From an uncultured Bacteroidales bacterium (lineage in GTDB: Bacteria > Bacteroidota > Bacteroidia > Bacteroidales > Tenuifilaceae), in the NCBI GenBank assembly GCA_937926785.1, contig CALBBQ010000003.1:1-49887 (forward strand): a stretch of 49,887 bases of DNA, in the 5' to 3' direction. This document shows positions 16,745 to 27,291 of the stretch, piece by piece. The notes beneath the pieces are model-generated. The model was not told the origin of the DNA, did not search any database, and worked only from the letters and a program-made list of their open reading frames with translations. Within the stretch, counting starts at the first letter, position 1. The number at the start of each line of letters is the position of its first letter. A program made the position numbers and the translations under genes.

Positions 16745-17344
16745 TCACTTTTTCACTTTAATGCTACATCCCACAGCCTTTGTTTCGGTTGTGCTGGGCT
16801 TTTTACCAGACAGCAAGGCATCTACAGCCTGTTCAACATATTTCTCCTTAACAGCCGAGGGGTCCTTATAGTTGTCGTCAATAGCTCCGATGTATTCAAC
16901 AATAAATTCCTTCCCCTGCTTGCTTAGCACGAAAACATGAGGGGTACGGGCGGCTCCATACTGCGGGTAAACCTTTTGTCCTTCATCGAAGAGATAGACA
17001 AAAGGAAACAATTTCTGTTTAGCCCGCTCAACCATCTTATCAAAGGAGTCTTCCGGAACCACTTCGGGATCATTCGAGTTTATAGCAATCACCGGAAATC
17101 CTTTGGGCTCATATTTTTTATGAAGGTCTATCATCCTATCCTCATAGGCTTTTACGTATGGACAATGATTGCAGGAGAAAATTACGATGAAGCCCTTAGC
17201 CTTGCTGTAATCGGAAAGCGAAACGATTTTGCCGTCAACATTTTTAAGCCGAAAATCAGGCGCCTTGTCGCCCACTTTCAAACCCTGAGCAAATAGTGAG
17301 GTTGCCAGCAGGGTGGTTGCAAAAATAACAATCAGCCTTTTCAT
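16745..17344 (-). CDS. Exported AhpC/TSA-type thioredoxin-fold protein (CNHC active site)
   Basis: 199 residues with a signal peptide (TTLLATSLFAQG) and a peroxiredoxin/redoxin fold: LKVGDKAPDFRLKNVDGK, then VIFSCNHCPYVKAYEDRM. The active site is Cys-Asn-His-Cys, placed where TlpA/ResA carry CxxC, so a periplasmic thiol-disulfide role is likely. RTPHVFVL supplies the cis-proline region. The substrate is unknown. It follows the TlpA-like lipoprotein gene by 11 bases, so the two thioredoxin-fold proteins are probably made together. A third cysteine occurs in the tail (VGCSIKVKK). Confidence 0.85.
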   Translation of the reverse strand: MKRLIVIFATTLLATSLFAQGLKVGDKAPDFRLKNVDGKIVSLSDYSKAKGFIVIFSCNHCPYVKAYEDRMIDLHKKYEPKGFPVIAINSNDPEVVPEDSFDKMVERAKQKLFPFVYLFDEGQKVYPQYGAARTPHVFVLSKQGKEFIVEYIGAIDDNYKDPSAVKEKYVEQAVDALLSGKKPSTTETKAVGCSIKVKK

Positions 17345-17355
17345 AAGTTTTCGTA

Positions 17356-17853
17356 TTAAGGTTTAGTTAGTAACAAGTCGATGTTTGCAGAAATATCCTC
17401 ATAATCTACCGGACCCTCAAAAAAAACCTTTTGGTTGCCTCTGTAAATCAGCGTTGCCGGCAAGGCTCCGCTCCATTGAGGGTTTACCCTGTTTATCCAA
17501 GTGTTTTGGTCAGGATCATCGAGTAGCACAACAGGGAGTTTAGAGTCTCTTTGCTTGAGAAACGGCAACAAACTTTTCTCCAGCTGACTGGGAAAATCGA
17601 GACTGACCATCAAAAAGCGAACTTTTTTTGAGGAATACTCCTTGAACGCCCTCTCAAAATAGGGATACTCTTTTACACATGGGGCGCACCAGGTAGCCCA
17701 AAAGTTTATCACTAAAACTGTATCGTTGCTGGGCTTAAGCATGGGTTCTAGCATGGAGAAGTTAACAGTTTGAACCTGAAAACTCTCCCTGCCTTTTTTG
17801 CCAGAACAGGATAATATTAGTGATAAAACGACAGCAAACGAAAGAATTTTCAT
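17356..17853 (-). CDS. TlpA-like thioredoxin-fold lipoprotein
   Basis: About 165 residues, with a short lipoprotein signal peptide ending LILSC. A thioredoxin domain follows with FWATWCAPC, the classical WCxPC site of TlpA/ResA/DsbE reductases, and GALPATLIY with the cis-proline. Two adjacent ATGs occur (17856 and 17853); either could be used. It likely sits on the periplasmic side of a membrane and reduces disulfides, for example in cytochrome c maturation, though no such genes are nearby. It is the first gene of a pair with the redoxin downstream. Confidence 0.87.
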   Translation of the reverse strand: MKILSFAVVLSLILSCSGKKGRESFQVQTVNFSMLEPMLKPSNDTVLVINFWATWCAPCVKEYPYFERAFKEYSSKKVRFLMVSLDFPSQLEKSLLPFLKQRDSKLPVVLLDDPDQNTWINRVNPQWSGALPATLIYRGNQKVFFEGPVDYEDISANIDLLLTKP

Positions 17854-18021
17854 CATGATTAGCTGTTCTATACCCTACAAACAACTTTAACCTCAAAAGG
17901 TTTATCATTATCGATAGTTTACTAGAAAGCCTGTAAATTTCCAAGGGGAAAATCACCAGTACCGTTAACTATCATTTTCGTAAAGAAAATCGGCATTAGT
18001 TTTGGAGGCTTAACGCCTAAA

Positions 18022-18053
18022 TTTGTTTAATCCATATCTTAATCATAACTTTG
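18022..18053 (+). promoter_or_regulatory. Promoter candidate for the S9 peptidase gene
   Basis: TTTG (18022-18025) and TAACTTTG (18046-18053) are separated by 20 bases, a close match to the Bacteroidota promoter pattern. The ATG follows 25 bases later. The rest of the 225-base gap back to the divergent TlpA-like gene shows nothing recognisable. Confidence 0.6.
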
Positions 18054-18078
18054 ATTTATAAAAATTCCATATCTGGTA

Positions 18079-20184
18079 ATGATAAGGCTCCTGAAAAAAA
18101 AGAAGCTGTTGTGGATTGTATTTGCCTTGCAGGCATGTTCACTCATCCCCAAGCCACCCGTTGCGGAACGACACGATAAGATTTTTGTGATGTTTGGCGA
18201 TACCCGGATAGACCCCTACTATTGGCTTCACTATCGCGACTCACAAAAAGTAATCGATCATATTCTTGCAGAGAATGCATACACTTACGCACAAATGGAG
18301 CCTACGCTAACTTTGCAGGAACGGCTGATTAATGAGATGAGGTCGCGCAAGCGAGGCGATGATGTTACAGTTCCGGTGTTCATGAATGGCTACTACTACT
18401 ATAGTAGGTATGAGGAAGGGAAAGAATACCCCATAAATTGCAGGCGAAAGGGTAGCATGAAGGCCCCCGAGGAAATCATTCTTGATGAGAACGAGGTGGC
18501 TGCAGGTCATCGGTATTGTCAGGTTGCCAGCATAGATATCTCACCCGATAATCATATCATGGCCTATGGTGTTGACACACTGGGTCAACGTATTTTCACC
18601 ATATTCTTCAAGAATCTTGAATCCGGCAGAATTCTTGAGCACAAAATCGACAACACAACCGGAGAAGTTGCCTGGACAAACGATAGCCGATACGTTTTCT
18701 ACTCCTATAAGGATAACACCCTCCGACCCTCGGCCATATACCGGCACGATATTCTACAACCCTACGATGATGAGCTAATTTTTGAGGAAAAAGACAATTC
18801 ATACCGGGTGCATGCGTTTACCACAAAATCGCATGAGTATGTGATAATCTCTACATCGAATGGCATTGCAACTGAATGCTGGTACCTGGATGCTAACCGC
18901 CCCCGCGACAGGCTTAGGTTGATAGCCAGCCGTAAGCAAAACATTGAGTACAGCGTTGACCACTCAGGTGACTATTTTTATATCATGACCAATTATAGAG
19001 CACAAAATTTCAGGGTTCTGAGGGCACCCGTCAGCTCCCCATCCATTGAAAATTGGGTGGAAATCATACCCTCCGATCCTGCTGCGCTAATCCTGACCAT
19101 GGAGGCATTTCGCGACTATCTTGTGGTAACGGAACGTCGCGATGCGCTCCTGAAGGTAAGAGTGGTTAACCTGAAAAACATGGAGCACCACTTTATCGAT
19201 TTCGGTGAAGAGGTTTACACTGCGCTTCCATCGGTAAATCCGGAGTTTAACACAAATCTGTTTACCTACTACTACACATCGCTCACCACCCCAGGCTCAA
19301 CCTGTGAGTACAACATGGCGAACCGTAAAAAAAGATTGCTAAAACAAAACGAAGTGCTTGGGGGTTACGATCCGGCAAAGTATGAGTCGAAACGAATCTG
19401 GGCTAAGGCCCCCGACGGAGTACTAATTCCCATTTCCATGGTTTACCGAAAGGACATTAGTTTTGGTTCAAACACTCCACTTCTGCTCTACGGATACGGT
19501 GCTTATGGTTACTCCATCAATCCAACCTTTGAGCCTAACCTCATTAGCCTGCTCGATCGCGGGGTTGTGTATGCCATCGCACATGTCAGAGGGGGTCAGG
19601 AAATGGGCCGCCATTGGTACGATACCGGAAGGCTGCTGAATAAAAAGAACACTTTTACAGACTTCATCGCCTGTGCAGAAAAGCTAATTGCCGATGGCTA
19701 TACATCTCCTGATAAGCTGATTGCACATGGCAGCAGCGCTGGTGGCCTTTTGGTGGGAGCGGTGGCCAACCTTCGCCCCAACCTCTTTAAAGCCTTAGTG
19801 GCCGAGGTTCCCTTCGTAGATGTACTAACTTCCATGCTTGACTCTACACAATCGCTCACCACGGTTGAATACAATGAATGGGGAAATCCTAATGACTCCG
19901 CATACTACTTCTACATTAAGTCATATGCTCCTTACGAACAGGTCAAACCCCAACCCTACCCCAACATGCTAATAACCGGGGGGCTTAATGACACGCAGGT
20001 ACAATACCATGAGCCTGTTAAGTGGGCTGCAAAGCTTAGGGCAAACAATACAGGGAACAGCAAAATCCTGCTTTGGATTGAAATGGGGCTGGGACACAAA
20101 GGCTCGTCGGGCCGATACCAGCAGCTTAAAGACGTTGCTTTCATTTATGCCTACATGTTGAATCAGTGGGGTATAATGGACTAG
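18079..20184 (+). CDS. Prolyl oligopeptidase family lipoprotein, oligopeptidase B-like (S9A)
   Basis: 701 residues. A lipoprotein signal peptide ends LQAC (Cys20), then a beta-propeller spans about residues 90-410 and an alpha/beta-hydrolase domain closes the protein. The catalytic triad is visible: Ser553 in GSSAGG, Asp638 in GGLNDTQVQYHEP and His673 in GLGHKGSSGRY. The last two contexts are typical of protease II / oligopeptidase B, which cuts short peptides after basic residues. The lipobox suggests a periplasmic or membrane-bound location, whereas E. coli PtrB is cytoplasmic. Its stop overlaps that of the convergent histidine kinase by 4 bases. Confidence 0.9.
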   Translation: MIRLLKKKKLLWIVFALQACSLIPKPPVAERHDKIFVMFGDTRIDPYYWLHYRDSQKVIDHILAENAYTYAQMEPTLTLQERLINEMRSRKRGDDVTVPVFMNGYYYYSRYEEGKEYPINCRRKGSMKAPEEIILDENEVAAGHRYCQVASIDISPDNHIMAYGVDTLGQRIFTIFFKNLESGRILEHKIDNTTGEVAWTNDSRYVFYSYKDNTLRPSAIYRHDILQPYDDELIFEEKDNSYRVHAFTTKSHEYVIISTSNGIATECWYLDANRPRDRLRLIASRKQNIEYSVDHSGDYFYIMTNYRAQNFRVLRAPVSSPSIENWVEIIPSDPAALILTMEAFRDYLVVTERRDALLKVRVVNLKNMEHHFIDFGEEVYTALPSVNPEFNTNLFTYYYTSLTTPGSTCEYNMANRKKRLLKQNEVLGGYDPAKYESKRIWAKAPDGVLIPISMVYRKDISFGSNTPLLLYGYGAYGYSINPTFEPNLISLLDRGVVYAIAHVRGGQEMGRHWYDTGRLLNKKNTFTDFIACAEKLIADGYTSPDKLIAHGSSAGGLLVGAVANLRPNLFKALVAEVPFVDVLTSMLDSTQSLTTVEYNEWGNPNDSAYYFYIKSYAPYEQVKPQPYPNMLITGGLNDTQVQYHEPVKWAAKLRANNTGNSKILLWIEMGLGHKGSSGRYQQLKDVAFIYAYMLNQWGIMD

Positions 20185-22625
20185 TGCTGAGAAAGCAGCA
20201 TTTGTATGAGTTGGCTTAACATCTCAATATTTATTGGCTTTGCTATGTAAGCATCGCATCCTGCTTCCATGGCTTTCTGCTTATCGCTTAACATGGCAAA
20301 TGCCGTTTGGGCAATTACAGGCAAATGGGGTTTCCTTTCCTTTATCATTCGAGTAACGGCTAAACCATCGGCACCGGGCATTTTAATATCCATAAGTATT
20401 AAATCAAGGTCCGGATGTTTGTTGAATAATTCAAATGCCTCGTTACCATCCTGGGCAATAAGTATATCGGATGAAATGGATTCGAGGCTCGTTTTAAGCA
20501 GTAAAACAGATGCCGGATCATCATCGGCAATAAGAATCTTTATCTTTTTCCCAATTTTAAAGTGAGTGCCCGTTTCGGGTTGCATAACCGACTGAAGATG
20601 ATGTTTTCTTGCCGGCTTGTAGGGTAAACGCAAGGTAAAAGTAGATCCCTTACCAATAGCGCTCTCCAGCTTTATATCGCCACCCAAACATTTGGCATAG
20701 GCTATAGAAATAGACAATCCCAGCCCTGCTCCATCGTACGGATTGGTTAAATCGTTATTAGCCCGTATAAAACGTTCAAAAATGATGCTTTGCTTCTCAG
20801 GAGGTATTCCAATTCCGGTATCGCGAACCGAAAGTTCCAAAAAGCCATCATTAATCTGACATCCTAACTCTATGTAACCCTGTTCAGTGTACTTCAATGC
20901 ATTTTTTACAAGATTAGTAAGTATGGCCTGAAGCAGATTGGGGTCGGTTTCCACAACATCATTCTCCCAATTCAATGGTTTTGCAGCATAAAGTAACAAA
21001 TTCTTTTTTCTTGCCTCCGGGGTAAAAAAGTCAATAACATACTGAACCTGACTATTGATGCTGGTAGGCTTAACTATCACATCAACCTGTCCGGTTTCAA
21101 TTTTAGCCAGGTCAATTAGCCCATTCAACAAGCTATTCAGCCTTTCGCCGCTCTTTTCAATTATGTCTAAATATTTCTGTACATCCGCCTGGTCAGGCTT
21201 TGATGACCGCATGAGCTGCACAAAGCCTAGAATTCCATTCAAGGGTGTTCGTATTTCGTGGCTCATGTTGGCAAGAAAAGCAGATTTGAGCCGATCATTC
21301 TCCTCGGCTTTCTCTTTTGCGGCAAGCAGCTCTTTCTCCCACTTTTTTTGGTCCGTGTTGTCGCGTGCTATCGCAATCACACAGGGCTGCCCAAAATACT
21401 TGCCCGGTGTTAAGCTCACTGTTTTCGGGAATACGGTTCCATCGCTTTTGAGACCCCAAAACTCAAAAACTTGAGGTTTACCCTCGAATGCCTTTTTTAC
21501 AAATTGTGCAACCTTAGGTATATCGTTATATCCTGGAGCAGAAACAAACTCGGGGGTTTTCCCAATAAAATACTCCCTGGGATATCCATAGATGTGTGTT
21601 GCCGCATCGTTTACATCCATGAAAACCCCATTCTCATCCTGAATATACACAGCCTCGGTGATGCTATTAATTATGCCCCTGTATGTTTCCTCAGAAACTT
21701 TCAGCTCCTGCTCCATTGCCTTTTTCTCGGTGATGTTACGAGCTGTCCCCACAACACCCAACAGCTTGCCATCCTTGCTGAAAATGGGCGCTTTGTGAAC
21801 ATCGAGGTACATGAATTTACCCTTAACGTTTCCGTACTCATCAAAATGCATGGGTTTTTTCTCCAACATGGTAATGGTGTCGGAGTCCATGCAAAGCTCA
21901 CCAAAGGTATGCCAGTTGGGATCCTCCGGATGCCTCTCGCGTTCACGCATAGCAAAAAACAAATCGGTTTTTCCGATGGGTTCATCGGTATCAACAGCAT
22001 TCAGAAGTTCCCTACAAATGGTCTTATTGGCAAAGATGTATCGTTTCTCCGTATCTTTTGCCCAAATCATATCGGGTGCAGTATCGGCCAATAGCCGAAG
22101 CAGGTTATACAGGTCATGGTAGCGCGCCTCGTTCTCCTTCAATGCCAGCTCTGTATTTTTTCGCTGCGTGATGTTCCTGACCACAGCTAACGCTTTCCCC
22201 TCTCCATACTTTACTAGGCGGCTCTCGAAATACATCACTTTCCCATCAATTGGTAGTTCATAATCGTAGATTTGTATCCTTCCCGTTTCAAAGAGCTGCT
22301 TAATTTTTTCATGGGTTAGCTGAGCAATGGGTTTTGGCAACACATCATCAACCCTTTTCCCAACAAAGAATTCGGAAGGTGCATACATTTCATTCGGACC
22401 ACCACTGTAATCAATAAAAAATCCATTGCGGTCAAACACAAACATTAAATCGGGGTTGGCGTCCAGTAAAGCTTTATTCCGTTCCTCGCTATCACGAAGT
22501 TTTTCTTCAATATTTAGGTTTGCTATTTTATCGTATTGTAGCTTTAACCTTTCATACTTTTCTCTTAAATCGTGCAGTTCACTGAGTAATGCGGACATGT
22601 CGTCCTCATTCAAAGCCTTTCCCAT
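20181..22625 (-). CDS. Hybrid sensor histidine kinase/response regulator with three PAS domains
   Basis: 814 residues with no membrane segment, so probably cytoplasmic. An N-terminal coiled coil (about 10-45) is followed by three PAS domains at about 48-155, 170-300 and 308-428. HisKA carries the phospho-acceptor His456 in SHEIRTPLNG. HATPase_c follows (NLVKNALKY, DTGIGIPPE, GAGLGLSIS), then a C-terminal receiver with Asp746 in LILMDIKMPG. The layout suits intracellular redox, gas or ligand sensing, but no cofactor-binding residue is clear. No DNA-binding regulator is adjacent. A promoter-like TAACTTGA lies at 22639-22646 on the minus strand, 20 bases from a TTG. Confidence 0.93.
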   Translation of the reverse strand: MGKALNEDDMSALLSELHDLREKYERLKLQYDKIANLNIEEKLRDSEERNKALLDANPDLMFVFDRNGFFIDYSGGPNEMYAPSEFFVGKRVDDVLPKPIAQLTHEKIKQLFETGRIQIYDYELPIDGKVMYFESRLVKYGEGKALAVVRNITQRKNTELALKENEARYHDLYNLLRLLADTAPDMIWAKDTEKRYIFANKTICRELLNAVDTDEPIGKTDLFFAMRERERHPEDPNWHTFGELCMDSDTITMLEKKPMHFDEYGNVKGKFMYLDVHKAPIFSKDGKLLGVVGTARNITEKKAMEQELKVSEETYRGIINSITEAVYIQDENGVFMDVNDAATHIYGYPREYFIGKTPEFVSAPGYNDIPKVAQFVKKAFEGKPQVFEFWGLKSDGTVFPKTVSLTPGKYFGQPCVIAIARDNTDQKKWEKELLAAKEKAEENDRLKSAFLANMSHEIRTPLNGILGFVQLMRSSKPDQADVQKYLDIIEKSGERLNSLLNGLIDLAKIETGQVDVIVKPTSINSQVQYVIDFFTPEARKKNLLLYAAKPLNWENDVVETDPNLLQAILTNLVKNALKYTEQGYIELGCQINDGFLELSVRDTGIGIPPEKQSIIFERFIRANNDLTNPYDGAGLGLSISIAYAKCLGGDIKLESAIGKGSTFTLRLPYKPARKHHLQSVMQPETGTHFKIGKKIKILIADDDPASVLLLKTSLESISSDILIAQDGNEAFELFNKHPDLDLILMDIKMPGADGLAVTRMIKERKPHLPVIAQTAFAMLSDKQKAMEAGCDAYIAKPINIEMLSQLIQMLLSQH

Positions 22626-22812
22626 ACCCTTTTTATTTTCAAGTTAGTACATTTTCAGAAATTTACCAATAAATAAAATTAAAATTTGTATCAAGGCAAT
22701 TTCCATAATCATGTAAGGGGCTGCTATCTGAGAGAAAGGAGTAATCAAATATTGCCACCCCATGTATTTAGAAAAAATAACAAAGCGGTTATTGTTTATA
22801 CGAATGGTTAAA

Positions 22813-22842
22813 TTGCAGGTATTCCATTTTTTTGTAACTTGC
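22813..22842 (+). promoter_or_regulatory. Promoter candidate for the guaB-surA-ostA run
   Basis: TTG (22813-22815) is followed after 19 bases by TAACTTGC (22835-22842), a variant of TAnnTTTG that also occurs at 36427-36434 upstream of the SPOR lipoprotein. The guaB ATG is 30 bases downstream. The 247-base gap back to the kinase gene shows nothing else firm. Confidence 0.5.
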
Positions 22843-22860
22843 CGCATTTTTAAACAGTAA

Positions 22861-24354
<1,494 letters not shown>

Positions 24355-24381
24355 CGTAAACCCAAATAAACCAACTAGCCG

Positions 24382-26355
24382 ATGAAAGTAGCAAAAAGCA
24401 TTTTCCTGTTAGTATTATGGGTAGCAGTTCTTTCCTTTTCGCTACCGGCTCAACCCCAAAGCACCGATATCCTTCTACGAATCAACGGAAATCCTGTGAC
24501 TATCGAAGAGTTTAACAGTCTATATCTGAAAAACTCAACTGCTGCCGGAACCACAATTAGTAAATCAACTTTAGATGAATACCTGAACCTGTTCATCAAC
24601 TTTAAGCTAAAGGTACAAGCAGCACGCGATGCAGGTATTGATACCCTAAAATCGTTTCAAAACGAATACCAGGGTTACATCGATCAGCTTGCACAATCGT
24701 ACCTAATTGACCAGGAAAGCATGAATAAACTGATTAGCGAGGCATACCAGCGCATGACCATGGAGATAAGCGCCAGCCATATCCTGATCAGCACCCCCGA
24801 ATCAATCCTGCCGGCCGACACGCTTAAGTACTACCAAAAAGCCATGGAAGCCCGCAATAGAGTGCTTAGCGGTGAAGCATTCGGAAAAGTTGCGCTCAGC
24901 ATGAGCAACGACCCTTCCGTTAGCCGAAACAACGGCTACCTTGGATGGTTCTCTGCTTTCCAAATGGTTTACCCATTTGAATCGGCCGCTTACCAAACCC
25001 CGGTCGACTCGGTTTCGCTTCCGGTCAGAACCCGCTTTGGCTACCACATCATCAAAGTACATGGAAAAAGACCCACAAAGGGACAGCTTAAGGTAGCCCA
25101 TATCATGATCAGGGTTCAGCCCAATGCTTTGCCACAAGAGATGGAGGAGGCACGGAAAAAAATTGTGGCCCTGCACACCCGACTTATGAACGGGGAGGAC
25201 TTTGCCTCATTGGCAAAAGCTGAATCGCAGGACAACGGAACAGCGCCCAATGGCGGCGAGCTACCCTGGATACGTTCCGGCCAGATCATCCCTGAATTTG
25301 AGCAGGCTGCCTTTTCGCTCGAAAGGATTGGCGAAATCTCCCAACCCTTTCAAACCGCTTTTGGTTGGCACATTGTAAAGCTTATCGATCGTAAGCTACC
25401 CGGCACATTTGATGAAATGCAGGCAGAAATCAAGACCCTAATCGGCCGGGATAACCGGAGTCAATACGCTTTGGAGGCCTACCTGAAAAAACTCAAAGTT
25501 CAGTACGGTGTCCATGAAAATTCTGCCGATGCTCAAAAATACCTTACCCCACTCCTTGACTCCAGCATATACCAAGGGAATTGGAAACAGCCAGTTCCAA
25601 AAAACAACCCGGTGCTGTTCAAAATCAAAGATAACGAGTATAAATTAACCGATTTGCTAAGGTTTGTATCAAACAATCAGCAAAAAGTCCGGCAGCAGGC
25701 TCTACCCGCTTTTTCCCACTCTATCTACCTGAACTGGATAAACCAAAGCGTTATTGATTACGAAAAATCGCAACTCCCTCAAAAATATCCGGAGTTTAGG
25801 CAGTTAGCCAATGAATACCTCGAAGGCATGCTGCTATTTGAGATTTCGAACCGCGAGGTGTGGTCTAAAGCCATGGATAGCACTGCTATCAGGAACTACT
25901 TTGAGGAACACAGAGAGAACTACCTGTGGGGACCAAGGGTACATTTCACGGTGTATAGTGTTTCGAACGAGAAAGTAGCCCAAAAAATCCTCAAAGATAT
26001 TCAGAGCACCAAAAATAATACACCCGAAAACCTTTTGAACAAGTACAATAAAAAAGAAGCCGTTCTAACTTACCATCAGTTCATATCTGATACTGAAGAC
26101 AACAGGATTTCAGGCTTTAATAGTTGGAAAAATGGGCTTAAGCTGGAGAAAAACGAAAAGGGTGAGGTTACCATAACCCAAATCAACCTGCTAACCAACA
26201 ACGAGCCTAAGGACATAACCGATTGCCTGGCAGAGGTTTCATCAGATTACCAAAACCATCTGGAGCAGTTGTGGTTGTCAGAGCTAAAAAACCGGTACGC
26301 GGTAGAGGTGAACCAAGAGGTTTACCAAAAGCTCCTTGAGCAAATCAACCACTAA
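24382..26355 (+). CDS. Periplasmic SurA-type peptidyl-prolyl isomerase with two parvulin domains
   Basis: 657 residues with a signal peptide (VAVLSFSLPAQPQ). An N-terminal SurA-like helical chaperone part (about 25-120) precedes two rotamase domains. The first, residues 130-232, has ISASHILIST, NNGYLGWF and RFGYHIIKV. The second, 238-345, has KVAHIMIRV, NGGELPW and AFGWHIVKL. A long C-terminal region of about 300 residues without a recognised fold follows. It should help fold outer-membrane proteins in the periplasm. It is the first of three related genes in a row and starts 27 bases after guaB. Confidence 0.88.
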   Translation: MKVAKSIFLLVLWVAVLSFSLPAQPQSTDILLRINGNPVTIEEFNSLYLKNSTAAGTTISKSTLDEYLNLFINFKLKVQAARDAGIDTLKSFQNEYQGYIDQLAQSYLIDQESMNKLISEAYQRMTMEISASHILISTPESILPADTLKYYQKAMEARNRVLSGEAFGKVALSMSNDPSVSRNNGYLGWFSAFQMVYPFESAAYQTPVDSVSLPVRTRFGYHIIKVHGKRPTKGQLKVAHIMIRVQPNALPQEMEEARKKIVALHTRLMNGEDFASLAKAESQDNGTAPNGGELPWIRSGQIIPEFEQAAFSLERIGEISQPFQTAFGWHIVKLIDRKLPGTFDEMQAEIKTLIGRDNRSQYALEAYLKKLKVQYGVHENSADAQKYLTPLLDSSIYQGNWKQPVPKNNPVLFKIKDNEYKLTDLLRFVSNNQQKVRQQALPAFSHSIYLNWINQSVIDYEKSQLPQKYPEFRQLANEYLEGMLLFEISNREVWSKAMDSTAIRNYFEEHRENYLWGPRVHFTVYSVSNEKVAQKILKDIQSTKNNTPENLLNKYNKKEAVLTYHQFISDTEDNRISGFNSWKNGLKLEKNEKGEVTITQINLLTNNEPKDITDCLAEVSSDYQNHLEQLWLSELKNRYAVEVNQEVYQKLLEQINH

Positions 26356-26402
26356 CTCTAACGAAGAGTGAATTCAAGACTTAACCAACAAGGTATTAAA
26401 AA

Positions 26403-27284
26403 ATGAAAAGAACTAATTCATCCGGCAGAATCAAAGTGTACCTGATTACAATCAGTAAGCAAATTATGCCCTTGGTTGTATTTGCACTGGTTAGTTGCCA
26501 GCAACACGAAAAAGGGAAACCTGTTGCCCGGGTGTTCGATAAGTACCTATACGAGAGCGATCTGCAAAACATTTTTCTCTCAAATGTCAGCAAGGAAGAT
26601 AGCATGCTGATAGCAAAGGCTTACATTGAGAAATGGATTCAAACCCAGCTTCTGCTACGCCAGGCGGAAAACAACCTGAACGATAAAGAAAAGAATGTTG
26701 CCCGGCAACTGGAAGATTATAGAGCGTCACTACTAATACACAAGTATGAGCAGGCTTTCATCAACCAAAAGCTCGATACACTGGTGAAGGATTTTGAAAT
26801 AAGCGAGTACTACTATGCCAATCGCGAAAACTTTGTGCTTTCCGAACCCATAGTAAAAGCGCTATTCATCAAGCTGCGGAAGGAAGCACCCCAATCGGTC
26901 AAGATACGAGAGATATACCGCTCAAAAAGGCAGGAAGATATTCAGCTGCTCGATAATCTGGCTTACCAGGCAGCCATCAACTACGATTTTTTCAATGACC
27001 AGTGGATTCCTTTTGCAGCCATTACCCGTGAACTTCCATACACCATTGACGACCTGAAGCAAACCTTTGCCAGGCAGTACATCGAGATGGAAGACGGAAG
27101 CTTTGTTTACCTGGTATCGCTCAGAGAAATTAAAAATCAAGGCGACATTGCACCCTTGGAGTACATTACCAACGAACTCAAAGAGATGATCATCAACTCC
27201 AGAAAACAAAAGCTTATCCAGCAACTTGAACAAAATATTTATGCGAAAGCCCAAGACGACAGAAGTTTTGAAATTTTCAAATAA
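26403..27284 (+). CDS. SurA/PpiD-like lipoprotein lacking a recognisable parvulin domain
   Basis: 293 residues with a lipobox VSC (Cys32) after an unusually long n-region. The N-terminal half (residues 38-130: VARVFDKYLYESDLQNIF, YIEKWIQTQLLLRQAE) resembles the helical SurA N-domain. The second half has no intact rotamase motif such as the xxGGxLGW and GxHIIxL pairs seen in both neighbours; only a remnant-like region around residues 150-250 is left. It therefore probably acts as a membrane-anchored holdase, not as an isomerase. It lies between two parvulin genes (gaps 47 and 7 bases). The arrangement looks familiar from other Bacteroidota, but this cannot be verified here. Confidence 0.7.
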   Translation: MKRTNSSGRIKVYLITISKQIMPLVVFALVSCQQHEKGKPVARVFDKYLYESDLQNIFLSNVSKEDSMLIAKAYIEKWIQTQLLLRQAENNLNDKEKNVARQLEDYRASLLIHKYEQAFINQKLDTLVKDFEISEYYYANRENFVLSEPIVKALFIKLRKEAPQSVKIREIYRSKRQEDIQLLDNLAYQAAINYDFFNDQWIPFAAITRELPYTIDDLKQTFARQYIEMEDGSFVYLVSLREIKNQGDIAPLEYITNELKEMIINSRKQKLIQQLEQNIYAKAQDDRSFEIFK

Positions 27285-27291
27285 CCTAACC

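Noticed and set aside
21471..22094. A 207-codon open frame on the plus strand opposite the hybrid kinase
   Set aside because: It mirrors PAS-domain codons, shows no signal peptide or domain, and the kinase frame is unambiguous.
22770..22810. AATAAC/GTTATT inverted repeat upstream of guaB as a regulatory hairpin
   Set aside because: Six AT-rich pairs with no flanking features; expected by chance in this base composition.
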